Assembly: GCA_029204225.1 (NCBI GenBank)
Contig: CM055097.1
Location: 34,410,804-34,474,803 of the forward strand
Source of the DNA: Diphasiastrum complanatum
Taxonomy: Eukaryota > Streptophyta > Lycopodiopsida > Lycopodiales > Lycopodiaceae
Direction of reading: 5' to 3'
DNA: 64,000 bases
Shown: one piece after another, positions 13,458 to 24,649 of the stretch
How the letters are laid out: the number at the start of each line of letters is the position of its first letter
Numbering within the stretch: position 1 is the first letter of the stretch
Program-made: the position numbers and the translations under genes
The notes under the pieces: model-generated
Databases searched by the model: none
Seen by the model: only the letters and a program-made list of their open reading frames with translations
What the model was told of the DNA's origin: nothing

Positions 13458-13823
13458 TTATAATTCAAATTCCCTCGAATTTTCACTAAGTCCTCTCAAC
13501 TCAATGCTTGAAATATTATCAAGACTTTCTTTTTCAGCTGAAGAAGTTGACGATCCATCTTCCTCATTAGAGTCTGCTAGCAAATTCTCATCTGAATCGG
13601 CTTCCAATGTTGAGAGACAATTTTGTAATGTGGCTTTGCTACGTTGAAGCCGAGTCGAAGATGATGGTTGCGCAGTTGATGCAAGACATTCTTGCAAAAT
13701 AGATATTAAAGAAAGACTGCCACGTCGTGGGATGGTGGATTGACTAGAATCAGTAACTGAGTGCTTGCTTGATTCCGAACCACTGCGGATCTGGTGAAGG
13801 AGAGTAGTATACTGCTCTAGGAT
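13458..13823 (-). CDS. Unknown Ser/Glu-rich C-terminal exon
   Basis: The minus frame stays open for 121 codons and ends ...IELRGLSENSREFEL before a stop. It carries basic then acidic-serine stretches (IPRRGSLSLISILQECLAS; EADSDENLLADSNEEDGSST). Beyond a TAA at its upper edge the same frame continues HKLLNFVRLRPRRCVS, so the coding region may once have been longer or be spliced there. It sits about 300 bp from the plus-strand methyltransferase and points away from it. I do not recognise the family. It could be the last exon of a separate gene or an inverted part of the methyltransferase gene. Confidence 0.35.
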   Translation of the reverse strand: MLEQYTTLLHQIRSGSESSKHSVTDSSQSTIPRRGSLSLISILQECLASTAQPSSSTRLQRSKATLQNCLSTLEADSDENLLADSNEEDGSSTSSAEKESLDNISSIELRGLSENSREFEL

Positions 13824-14105
13824 TTAAGAGACACAACGACGAGGACGAAGTCGTACAAAATTCAGCAACTTGTGTTGAACATGGAGTCACCTCGTGGTAC
13901 ACAGTTGTAATCTTGATGTCAAAAAAAAAAAATAAGCAAGGATTTATTAAATAAAACACAAAGAAAACAAAGACAAATCTCAATTGTTTGCTCTCACATG
14001 ATATCCTCTCAACTGATGCGGACCTATGCTGAGCATAGGTTTTCAAATCTTTCTACATTATTCTTCTTAAGATTTTAGTTTAACATTTAGTAAAGCCATG
14101 TTTAG

Positions 14106-15293
14106 CATAAGTGTGCTTCTATTTTTCACCTGCAAAAAGCTAAGGCCGAAAAAACACAAAGAGAATCTCAACAGACTGGAGACTCAAACATTAATGATGA
14201 TCCCAAAGAGACATTTATTTCTAGGTCTGTTGATGATCCTCCTTGTTTTTATACAATACAACAAGGTGATGCCAGAGAGATCTCCAACTTTGTAAAAAGA
14301 AGACCTTACACTCTCTGCATCGCTGATGTTCCATATGGCTTCAAACTTGATGGCTCATTGAATGATGATCGCTCGTTTAAGTACACCGAAGTAAAAGATG
14401 TTGTTGTTGATTTTTTGGAGATCACTACCGCTCCGCTCTGGAGGATAGTGATATTTCACTCCAATTGGCAACAAGTAGGTGTTCACAAGACCCTATTGGA
14501 AGTTTGCAATGCAGGGATAGAAAATGTCATTTGGTTAGTATTGTTTTTAATTAAACATATATATTTACAAGTCTTTTTAATATTTTTAAACATGTGACAT
14601 TATTTGGTTTTTTGATTATATGTTTTCGATGTTTGTAGGTACAAGCCAAATGTGCGCAATTCTGGTGGTGCATGTCTCTCTAATGAGATCAAATATCTCA
14701 GCATCGATTATTTCTCTACCGTTGGAAAGAGATCCATGTTGCACTACAACACTACAAGAAACACGAATTTTGGAAATCAACTTGATTTTCCTGCAGTGAC
14801 AAAAAAATTAAAAAATTCGATGATTGGTTCTGTGGCTTGTCCATATCAAAAGCCACAACAGCTTGTAAATAAATTAATTAAAATGTCTTCTCATCCCGTA
14901 GACTGGATTTTAGATTTATTTAGTGGTAGTGGCACTACTAGTGCATGTGATGTCCAAAAGGGCAGACATGTTGCAGCTGTAGAATAAGTTGAGAGTTTAT
15001 CAAGTTTTGTTAAGATGAGACTAGCTAGTATTCAAGTTTTGCTTGATGAATTTCAAAAGGCTAGTAAATTAGGCCCCTCTGAAGACGGTAGCGCTCAATT
15101 TGTTAAGGAGCCTCAACCACCTGCCAGTGGTGTAGTTGGTGATGAAGGAGAACTAGCTGAGGTGGTTGAGCAAAAATACAATGTGATAGAGAAATTTGTT
15201 ATTCAGGACGGCTCAACACCTCCAGCAGACAGGGCCTTGGCATTTTGCGAGTTTTACGAGTTTCTTTCTTGTCATCATTCAACAAAAAGATAG
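14106..15293 (+). pseudogene. N4/N6-type (beta-class) DNA methyltransferase, partial and probably broken
   Basis: The frame is open from 14106 to 14533. A 105-bp GT-AG intron (14534-14638) follows, then an exon to the TAA at 14985-14987. After that stop the same frame continues to a TAG at 15291-15293 (VESLSSFVKMRLASIQVLLD). Visible motifs are QQGDAREISNFVKRRPYTL; CIADVPYGF (motif IV, 14325-14342, Asp-Val-Pro-Tyr where bacterial enzymes have D/S-P-P-Y); IVIFHSNWQQ; YQKPQQLVNKLI (motif X); and WILDLFSGSGTT (motif I, S-adenosylmethionine loop, 14910-14939), followed by GRHVAAVE. The order IV-X-I is the beta-class order used by exocyclic-amino (m6A or m4C) DNA methyltransferases. No start codon or 5' exons were found. 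The mid-frame stop suggests a pseudogene, unless it is the true end or a sequencing error. Substrate base cannot be told from sequence. Confidence 0.7.
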
Positions 15294-15985
15294 CACATGG
15301 TGTGCCACCCTTTTTATGCTACTACTTCAATGTTTATTATTAAAAATGTGGTTTGGTACATAGTTAACGATCCCACTAAGTAAAAAAAATTTAAATTAAT
15401 TTTTTTTTTGCAGCCAACCCAGATAGCACGACGGCGTGCTATCTGGGTTTGTTGCAAAAAAAATTTCTCATTTCATATAACACGTTGACGTGCTATCTTG
15501 GTTGGTTGTGAAGAAAATTTCTCATTTCATATAGCACGTCGGCGTGCTATCTTTAAAGGCTGTAATTTTTTTTTTAGTTGTTTTACTTAGCACATCAGCT
15601 TACTATGTTGGGAGGTTTAAAGAAATATTCTGAAATAATGGTTTTACTCAAAATTTGTTTCTCAAATGTGTCAAAATAGCTTTTCTATTTTATAATTTAC
15701 TTGGCTAGCTCACAGGCATGCTAGCCGAATCAGCTCCAAAAAGAAATTCATTTTTTGAAATAAAAAATTTGCAAGCTAGCACGCCAACATGCTAACTTTT
15801 ACAAATTCAAGGACAGTATTTTTTTTTTTTAAAATGAACCTGTATTTATAGAGTAACAAAGAATTTTGTGATGGACCTATTTAAAATATGATGGATAGTC
15901 AAATTTTTAAGTATGCATCAAACCATCATTCTTGTTCTTAAAAAATCATGTAGTGGCAAAGAAAGAGTAGCACACCATGTGCTAC
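15288..15985. repeat. Cluster of near-palindromic hairpins, most with a TAGCAC / GTGCTA core
   Basis: Inverted repeats lie at 15288-15309 (imperfect), 15416-15449 (15-bp perfect arms AACCCAGATAGCACG / CGTGCTATCTGGGTT, loop ACGG), 15475-15501, 15531-15550 (ATAGCACG / CGTGCTAT), 15703-15726 (GGCTAGC / GCTAGCC), 15773-15795 (imperfect) and 15967-15985 (GTAGCACA / TGTGCTAC). The second to fourth are also joined by direct repeats such as AAATTTCTCATTTCATATA. The cluster starts at the end of the methyltransferase frame. It might be a 3' UTR, a transposon subterminal array or a small-RNA source. Confidence 0.75.
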
Positions 15986-17350
15986 CATTTTGTTGGAGCA
16001 TCTCATGGAAAAAACTCACAAAACTCGCAAAAAATTTACTCACAAAATGTCAAAACCCAGCAGACACGGGTTGGAAGGGTTGCTACTCCAGATCCTAATG
16101 ATTTGGTTGAGAATATTTGAGATTGTGTAATTGACAACATTTATTTATAAAAAAATCTCTTTTATTCGAAAGATTACTGTATTTTTTGTTCAAAATATTC
16201 ATTTCTTAGATGTTTTTAATTTTCTTTTTGGTAAATGATTTTTTTGTTAAATAATATTTGTTATAAATTTAGCATATTTTTTTGGATACTAGGTTTGTTT
16301 AGTTTATTTGATTGTTAAAATGCAAATATCAAATTTTAAACAGGTTGTCCCTATTGTCAAATTTATGTCAAAGTATGCTTTGTTGTTTTTTTAGTAAAAA
16401 AAATAATTTTAAAAATGTTACAATCACTTGCTTAATTTAACAACTATTTGTCATAATAACAAATTGTACATAAATGATATTTTTATTTTTTGAGCCATTT
16501 TAGTGTAGAATTTAAAAAATATTTTGCAATACTTCCTTCCAATTTTAAATATTTGCTAGATATACATTTTTGCAAAATAATGAAATCATTTACGAATTTA
16601 GGGTTAAAAGACTACTTGAATTTCAAAAAATTATAAATTCACAAAAAAAAATTGGGTCTTGTGCCATTTCTCATTTCATAAGATTTCTTGTTAATGGTTA
16701 TCACGATGACAAAAACTCATGTTGTGTGCAATGTGCAATCAATGCAAACAAATGTGACTTGCACATTTGTAGTGGCTTTGCTTCACCTTCCTAAAATCCT
16801 ACGTTTTAGATCAAGCAATGGCAATGAAAATAGAATAAGAAGGTTAGTTTATTCTTGTTGTCACGCAATAGTTTGTTCCCAGAGAGAGAGAGAAAGACAA
16901 AAATAAAAATAAAAACGAAGATGTCCAATTTGTGAAGCAATAGAGTCTCCTCCACATCTAAATGAAATACAATTGATGTCTCCTTTACAGTTGGGAAATG
17001 ACATTGGCCCCTTCTTCCTATTACCTAAACTTTGTCTCCCTCAACTTTCAAATTTTAAAATAAAAAGGAAAAACATCTTTTATTGCTAACCTTATTCTAA
17101 CTTGACTTTTAGGCCTCTAGATATTTTAATTACACTATGACCCAAAGTCTCTTTATTTCTAAGCATGAAATAAAAAAATTATGTGCATGGGTCCCGCTAA
17201 AACCCATGAATGCTCTAGACGTAAATTTGTGAGGTGCTACGACGCCAAACAAAATTACTTCAAGGCTCCCAAAAAGCTCTTGTCTTCCCAGTTGCTAGAC
17301 TAGATCAAGTAAAATGTAATCCTTTCGATAAGGATCGCCAAGTGAAGATC
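15986..17350. other. AT-rich non-coding stretch
   Basis: Runs of A and T dominate and no protein-coding frame stands out. A GAGAGAGAGA run lies near 16880. Nothing else can be supported. Confidence 0.5.
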
Positions 17351-17803
17351 CTCTAGATCCTATTGCATGTGCCAAAAGGACTATTGTAGAGACAAACTGC
17401 CCAACCAACTGGAAGCCAAGAGTCGAACCCCAAGTAGCTTCTCCCCTGAGCCACGGTGACTGAATACAAGAGAAGTTTCGGCAATTGGAAACTAGAAAAT
17501 AGGTGTAGAGTAGGGCAAGTTCCTATAGGTATATGTAAGCCTTTAGGGCCTAGGAATATTTCATATATGATCCCAATTCTCATACATTGTGCTTTTGATC
17601 TCCTTTGCATGCATTTATAGTTTTCAGACACAATGCACTACCTCCACATGTCCCAATGGGTATACTTGGGATCTGACAAGGTTATTAATGACATTTCTAG
17701 CCTAGTCCAGAATGGCAAAGCGTAACTAATAAACTGTACACTAGAGTACCAAATGTCCAAATCAAGGATTATTCCGAATGCTCTAAACAAGACGGACGTA
17801 ACA
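17351..17803 (-). mobile_element. Putative 3' LTR start of a degenerate Ty3/gypsy element
   Basis: Reading the minus strand, GTGGGAGGAA (17813-17804), a polypurine tract, is followed directly by TGTTACGTCCGTC starting at 17803. This is the usual junction between a Ty3/gypsy interior and its 3' LTR. The far end of the LTR was not found, so the lower limit is arbitrary. Related pol remnants lie just above it. Confidence 0.5.
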
Positions 17804-18300
17804 TTCCTCCCACTTTAAACAAGTTATGTCCTAGGAACAAGAAAGAAAAATAGATAACTATTCTTTAACTTCCAACACTTACCCTTCATGTAAATTCAGT
17901 TTACATAAAACATTGGGTGAATTGTCTCCTAATATTGGAATCAAAGTTAGAAAAACTAACAAATATAGTCCAAAATTATCCACAATTTTCTATAGAAACT
18001 TCATAAATGCTTCTTGATACAAACACTCTTAGAACATCCAAAATTCCAAGGCATAATAGTTCATCCTACTAGAATCTCTAGGAGATAGATCAAGGTCAAC
18101 TGATTTTAACTCAGTTATGAGTACTCCAAATACTCTCTTAGTTAAATGCCCCTATTTCTAGCATCTCATGCAAGAAAATAACAACCATCTAATCTCAATA
18201 GATTTGTCTGTCTTCCTAACAACAGGATATCTAGGTTGAAATCTGTACACAAGCACTTACAGACTACAATATGTAGTAGAGTATCATCCACTAAAGTAAT
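17804..18300 (-). pseudogene. Degenerate Ty3/gypsy integrase C-terminal remnant
   Basis: The minus strand around 17890-17920 encodes a decayed IHPMFYVN, matching the HPVFHVSHLK motif of the gypsy element at 31600. Positions 18155-18270 align by eye with 31865-31985 in the same order (ATCTAGGTTGAAATC shared, then a GTAGTAGA block). It is heavily mutated, with no usable frame. Confidence 0.55.
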
Positions 18301-20880
18301 CAATCTCTTCACGAGTAAAATAATTTATATTATAAGAATGCTTATAAGACACATATGTTCTCAACATAAACACTAGAGTAAAGAAATTTAGATTTTCCTA
18401 ATCACTGATCCAAATTCTCAACTCATTTAAAGATCAAAAATTACTCATCATGTTCAAGAATCACCACATTACCTTACAATAATCTGAAAATAATTAAGTA
18501 CATATTCATGATTTTTCAATTATAAATATCTAGAATCTTATGATTTGTCAATTACAATTCATTGAATTTCAAATTCATACTTAATCATAAAAGAATATTG
18601 GAAATATTTCCAACTCACAACTCAAGAAATATAAGAATCATTCTAAAATCTTTTTTTTCTAAGAAAAAATACTAAATTTGAGGAATATCTTATAAAGTAG
18701 ATTCTAAACAGAAATATGAGTTGTCCAACCTCTATGATCAATCAGATAATTAAGACAAAAAGCATACCGAAATTATACAGATAATCATCTTCAACTACAA
18801 AAGCTTTAGATTACTATCTAGAACCAAATCTAGAAATTACAAAGTTCTACTGAATTCCATCGGAATTCATATGTTATTCCTAGAATTATCAAGATTTGTC
18901 ATCTAATTGAGCTCTCTAGGATACAATCACTAATGAATCAAGTATATTTTCCAATCAAGAAATACTCCATACCAAGAATTTTAGACGTCCATGTTTTGAT
19001 CAGAGTGAGTACATAAGCGCGATCAAACAGCAATGAAAGTGCATTCAATCACAACAAGCATTCATCTACATTGTAAATAGATAAAAACGTGTTGCTGCTA
19101 TATTACACTGAAGCACAATACAAATAGCAATTACAACCAAAAATTGACGGCGTAATTGGGAGGCTCAAATAATGCGTCTCATGGACGGAGCAACCAACAA
19201 TCTATGCTTGGATGATCTATTTATAGATTTCATCTGTGTATTAACTACAATAAATGATTGTCATCTAATTAGATAAGTCATTGTACTTGGAAGTATATGG
19301 CTTCTGTGACAATTGTAAATAGTGTATACTGTCAACCCATAGGGAATGTTGACGTGGACTTTGGGAAGTGGCTGGGAACGTTCCTCGTTCAATGTAGATG
19401 ACCTTCGACATTTTTCTCTCTCTTTGGGATTTTGTGAAAAAAGCGAAAGTGCCTTTAAAATAGTTGAACATGAAAATAAATGACCTTTGGGAGTTCTCTC
19501 TCTCTTCAGAAACTTTTCACGAACAAAGTCGAAGGTGTTAAAAATATTTGAACTTTTGAACTGTCATGAACATTTCGCGAATATTTCGCGAAGCTGTGTC
19601 TTGAACACGGTTCATTTCTACAGACTGTCTCGAAAGTAATGTATTTCTGCATACTTGTTCTAAATGCAAATTTGCAGAAGTCCTTGAAGATGGCAAAGTC
19701 TTCAATGACTTCAAGTTATTAAACTTAACATCTGAACTTTGAAATTATGACAGGATTGGTTACCCTTTGCTGGAGATCAGTTGAAAGTCCGTTGTAGACG
19801 TTCTTCAAGTAATTGGCTGTCTATTAAGTTGTCATTCACCAAGGAGGCAACTGTGGGCTTAATTTCCAACAATCATCTGACAGATTCCTCTAAAATCTCC
19901 ATATGTTACTCACATAACTCATTGAGAATCTTGTAACTCAGCTACCAAAGAACTCTATTCTCCATGAATATATCTGGAAAATCTTTGAAGAAAATAATTC
20001 CACATTCACAAGTTTTCCAACCATCAAACTTTTAATAACAAAATTTCTTCAATGCAATCAACCTACAACAGGTCTTAGTATTCTTACCAAGACTATATTG
20101 ACTTATGTAGACATCCTTGGTTTTGGATTAGGATTAGAACTTTATTCCAACATGATCCAATCCATAATAAAATGGTATTTGGTAACTCCAATCAACAGAA
20201 CCAAAATATAATCTTTACCTCTATTATCTATCATGAGTAACTCATAGTTAAATTTTTCAAAACTCCTCTAGCCTATGATTGTTCACAACAATCCTTAGAA
20301 AAACTTTTTTATTACTCTTGGATAGTTCAACCTCTGCACATATTTTGAATTTTTTAAAAAATATATGCAACATGTTGATCCCTTGAGGGTCTTATCCCTA
20401 TCACTTCATCCCCCTTTTCAAAAGAAATTCTATAATTTCAATCAAAAAGTTTCTTAAGAGATGATGTATAAAATATCAAAAGATTATATAAAAGTATTAC
20501 AATCTAGAATTTTCCTCAAATCATCAAATATATTATCTTGAGTGACAAATTTTGCACTTCCCAATAAATCAACTATCAAATAGAGATAATCATTTGGGCT
20601 CAAGAAGTTAGATTCCATGAATTCAGTCATTCCTTCATTGAATTTGGATTAATTGGAAAAAAAAAACGATAAAATTCTAATTCCTATTCACATTCATATG
20701 GAACTAGTATTCATATAACAATTCCATGATGTTTCATACCACCAACTTTCCTCCCAAGAAGGTTATTTGCTTCTAGATTTGTTCACCACAAAAATTAATT
20801 AGATCAACTAGCTATCCTATACTTGAATATGAGATTTGATGTACAACCAATTTCAAGAGATACTTTTTAACCAAAAATAA
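18301..20880. other. AT-rich repeat debris with one possible Ty1/copia LTR
   Basis: No coding frame is recognisable. On the minus strand TGTTGGAAATTAAGCCCA starts at 19871, a typical Ty1/copia LTR 5' end, and a TATA-like CTATAAATAG lies at 19226-19217. The two could belong to one old LTR of at least 650 bp. Its other end and any primer-binding site were not found. Confidence 0.35.
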
Positions 20881-20890
20881 ATAAATTCTT

Positions 20891-20971
20891 GACCTTGAAA
20901 TACATGAACTTGATGTGCAAATAGCTTATCTGAATGGAGTTATAGAAGAAGACACATATAGCATGCCCACA
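20891..20971 (+). pseudogene. Ty1/copia reverse transcriptase relic
   Basis: The frame DLEIHELDVQIAYLNGVIEE followed by DTYSMP matches the conserved Ty1/copia RT block (hydrophobic-HQ/M-DV-AFLNG-L-E-IYM-QP). One of the motif's key Asp residues is present in LDV. Nothing else of the element is recognisable nearby, so it is an isolated fragment. Confidence 0.65.
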
Positions 20972-23671
20972 ATGACTATTAAGTGGTTCAAACTTGGAGC
21001 ATCCAAGTAGTCTATTTGACTATCCCAATCAACAATCTATTGTTATGGTGACTTTTGTGCTACGTTATGTTCGTACTTTGGGGTCGGAGTTTCATTCAAT
21101 CATAAATATATTTTATCACATAAACTATACGCACTCATCAATACAAGCTCTATTATGGAAATAAGACTTCAACAAGAAAAATATAACACTTAGACCCCTA
21201 CCCCATTAACGTCACACAAAGCCTTAACCTGATTATTTTTGGCTTTTTATGTGCTGCTAGATAAGCACAATCAATCTCAATTGTTGAATTAGTTTGACAT
21301 GGACTACTTTCTACCCGTAAGCACAATAGTATGCATAAGTCTCCATCTAAGAGCAATGCCAGCCAAGCTTATCACAACAAACAAAAATTGTGATAACCTT
21401 TATCATTGTTCTTCCTTGGCAAACCATAAATATATAACTTTCTTCTAAAGAAACCACAAGTCATGCAATGAGGGAGAAAAGTCTAGCCATTGTGCCAAAG
21501 AATGTTGCGTAAATGGAAGCAAGAGCCAAATGGTTTTCGATGTTTATTCATAGTAACATTCAGCTCTAAGTTGCACCAAAACAATGCTCCACTACCAGAT
21601 CACTCCAAAACAATCATTCTAAAATGGCTAAATGAAAACAAAAAAACTAAATTTATTATTACACCCTATGGCACTCAAGTAGGAGGCACATGAACTGGGA
21701 GCAATGGTAGGTTTCAAAATTTGGGGAATTCAAATTATACGCAACGCATCTATGTCTTATTAATGACTTCCTTGTCGTGCCTACTCAAAGATATCAAAGC
21801 CAAAGTTTGCATGTTGAAAATCTCAAGTCTTGATGAAGGGGTGCAACCAAGAGAGGAAATCAAACCTCATAAGGATTAAGCTATGTAAGTTTAGATTAAG
21901 CTTGCTTCAATAATTGCTCAATCCATGTGTGTTAAAGAGCACAATACTTGCATGATGTGCAACAACATAAGACTTGTAGAAGAATTTGTGCCAAGACTTA
22001 AAGATCTCACAGAACATCTTCAATGTGTATGGATATTGGTCCCATAACCATGGAGAGTAGATGTACAAGGGTTGTTCAATGTTATTCAATGCCACGTGAT
22101 TTACAAATGTAACTAAACAAAACTAGTTATGACGCAACAACATGTATAATTTAGTAATCCTAACACCTATTACGTATCACTATTTTTCTTAGCTTTCTAG
22201 GCCTTTTTTCTCCCTAAGACATCTAAAAACACTGAACCAAAATATAAAAAACATTTCACTCCAAAACAACCTAAATTCCAAAAGTTCTGAAACGGGACGT
22301 TCCAAATGCGATGCATCTATGATTGAGCTATTTTATTGATACATACTTGTATCTTCCAAATATTCTTCGTTAACACTTCTTAAAAGAGCACTTGTACAAT
22401 TTTCTTCAACCCAAGTTCTCAATGTAGACAAGCTCTGATAAATTTGCCATCAAGCAACAGATTCATTTGGTAGCATTAGTACCTTCGTCTGATACAAGGC
22501 TTGATAAAGAGAGCTAGAAAGGAAGAGACTGTGTCATATTGACCAAAGTGAATCTCAAAGTGAAGAACGTAAGTGAAAGCAAACCTTCGGTGATTCAATT
22601 CAGAGACTTTCTCTGGCCAAGTGCCAGCAGAGAGGCTTAAAGCGCACCTGTTCACCCGGGCATGGTGACATTTTTCAACAAAACGGGTCGAAGAATGGGT
22701 GAGCGGGTTTGTAGATTTTTGAGAAATTGGGTACTGGAGAAAACGGGTGCCCATTCAGCCAGGTGAAAGCATGACGTAGCGCCCAGGTGAATGGGCCACA
22801 TGAAAGAGCCTCTTAGAAGTGCATCAAGACCAAGCAGTTTTTACTTTCAAAAAATAAAGTTCAAAATAGTGTACACTTTCACACAAAAAAGCTCATGTCC
22901 ACAAGTACTGAACAGGTATATCAAGCACAAAGTGCTGCTTTGATTCACTTCACATGTTTTACATCCTGCTATTTTCAATAATCAATAGCAGCCAAATTGT
23001 AGGGAGAAAAAGAAACGGGATGATTACTTTATACACACAATCGAATCTTAGGGACCTAAATAGATAGACAAAGGATCCAAACTATTGGAAAGTCCATTAT
23101 GCTAAAAGGGAATCATCATATTTGTTTTGACGCCCTTGCATTACAAGAAATAATACAAAGTTATCATAAACAGTAATTTGCTACTCATAAACAAAAAATG
23201 AAGCCCAGCCTGACTTCATGCCATCTTCTTCAAAGCTCGAGGAAACAAGGATCTAACCTGTCAAAGATTAGATAAAAATGAGAAAATGCTTAGTGCAACA
23301 TAATGGCACACAAATTTCAACATGGGCAAAACAGGTGCCAGCAAATTGGAACAAAAGGGTCTGCCACCAATACCCTCCAATAGGTTTTCAGAAACGCATT
23401 AAAAGATGAATGCGTGATGACAGGATAGGGAGCAGAGAGGAAAGACCTTGAAAATAAATAACTAATCATTGCAAAAAACAGAGATAGGGAGAACCCGAAC
23501 CTGTTTGTGGAGAGTTTGATCAACTATTACCAGCCACATCCAAGAAAAAGTCCCTGCAATTAGCCAAATCCTTCATAACCATATAAGTGAAGACCTTGTC
23601 ATAGGGATAGCAAGCATCACAGGTCAAATAAAGAAAACACCTTTAAGTGACAAGTCTTACAACTATCTGTT
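20972..23671. other. Intergenic DNA; right end is probably the trihelix gene 3' flank
   Basis: No supported gene is present. The segment above about 23100 probably contains the 3' UTR of the minus-strand trihelix gene. A moderately GC-rich block at 22620-22800 carries several ACGGGT/CACCCG words but no coding domain I recognise. Confidence 0.5.
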
Positions 23672-24649
23672 TCAGTCCGTGGTGACTGGATTCTGTGCTG
23701 TTGCATTCTTCTTCTTTTTTGCCTTTTGCTTAAAAGAATCACAGAAGATTTTAGCAATTTGCATCTGCGCATTCATCAACATCTCTGTGCGCTTCAGTTC
23801 CATCTCCACACGCATGCGATCCGCGTCTTTCTGATTTTCCATTTTACACTGCTCTATTTTGAAGATGGTTTCACTAAATGACTTCACTGCTGCAGCCATG
23901 TCTCCATCCCCAGACATTTGACGCCGCTTTGAGCCTGGTTTTCCAGAGCCCCCTGCCTCCTTCTCTGTAAATTTGTCGCCATTAACAGCTGTGGTTTTCT
24001 GCCTCTTCTTAGGAGTTGTGCATGAAGCATCGTCATCCTGTCCCTCATCAGCAACCACCTTACCATTCAGATGCAGAGGCAGATCTTGAAAATCGTCTTG
24101 ACAATTGTCTACTCCATTACCAATATCTATACACACTCTGTTAAAAGGAGGAATGCATCCAGAGAACCACCTCTTATCTACACACGATGGCCGGCCGACA
24201 TGAAAAGAACCAGGTATCCCTGACAGCTTCGGGCCGCCTCCCAGTATCACGTCCATCTGAGAAAAATAAGGCCAGCGGCATGTCACTTTGCCAGTTTTCT
24301 CCTGAATATCCTTCTCATCCCTAAATTTTCTCTTCAACTTTTCCATTTTACTCTTGCACTGTCCCCTCGTCTTGTAGGACTTTGCTCCATTAGAACGAGA
24401 TGTCACATCCACAGCAATCTGATCCCACTGAGCTTTTTTCAAATTTCCTCTCATGGACAAGTTCCATCTTGTTTTGTAAGAATCCAGGAGAGCGCAAATG
24501 GCCCCATCGCTCCATTGATGACCCTCTTCCTTCTCAAGCCCCTCCTTGTTGCCATCCGTGGTGCCGCCATCCATCAAGGTTTGCACTGCCACTCCATCAG
24601 CAACCTTGTCAGGTATCATCGAGCCGTCACTCTGCAGTCCATCTGCCAT
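23672..24649 (-). CDS. Trihelix transcription factor, SIP1/ASIL-like clade
   Basis: A 325-residue intronless ORF encodes a nuclear DNA-binding protein. The trihelix (Myb/SANT-like) domain covers residues ~44-115: HQWSDGAICALLDSYKTRW, then QWDQIAVDV and RGQCKSKMEKLKRKFRDEK. Trp46, Trp62 and Trp75 are spaced as the three core helix tryptophans. A fourth-helix motif WPYFSQMDVILGG follows at 126-138, as usual in this clade. A basic patch (TPKKRQKT) and SGKPGSKRRQ could be nuclear localisation signals. The C-terminus is a predicted coiled coil (ETIFKIEQCKMENQKDADRM, then RVEMELKRTEMLMNAQMQI), typical of SIP1-type trihelix proteins. The first ATG of the frame gives a domain-complete protein. No lesion is visible. 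Which genes it regulates cannot be inferred. Confidence 0.9.
   Translation of the reverse strand: MADGLQSDGSMIPDKVADGVAVQTLMDGGTTDGNKEGLEKEEGHQWSDGAICALLDSYKTRWNLSMRGNLKKAQWDQIAVDVTSRSNGAKSYKTRGQCKSKMEKLKRKFRDEKDIQEKTGKVTCRWPYFSQMDVILGGGPKLSGIPGSFHVGRPSCVDKRWFSGCIPPFNRVCIDIGNGVDNCQDDFQDLPLHLNGKVVADEGQDDDASCTTPKKRQKTTAVNGDKFTEKEAGGSGKPGSKRRQMSGDGDMAAAVKSFSETIFKIEQCKMENQKDADRMRVEMELKRTEMLMNAQMQIAKIFCDSFKQKAKKKKNATAQNPVTTD

Noticed and set aside
17395-17460. Pol III A-box/B-box-like words (GTGGCTCAGGGG and GGGTTCGACTC on minus), possible SINE or tRNA relic
   Set aside because: The boxes are only about 13 bp apart, too close for a tRNA-derived promoter, and no cloverleaf can be drawn.
22476-22754. 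92-codon minus ORF
   Set aside because: It has no domain, no splice context and no similarity I recognise, and it lies in the likely 3' flank of the trihelix gene.
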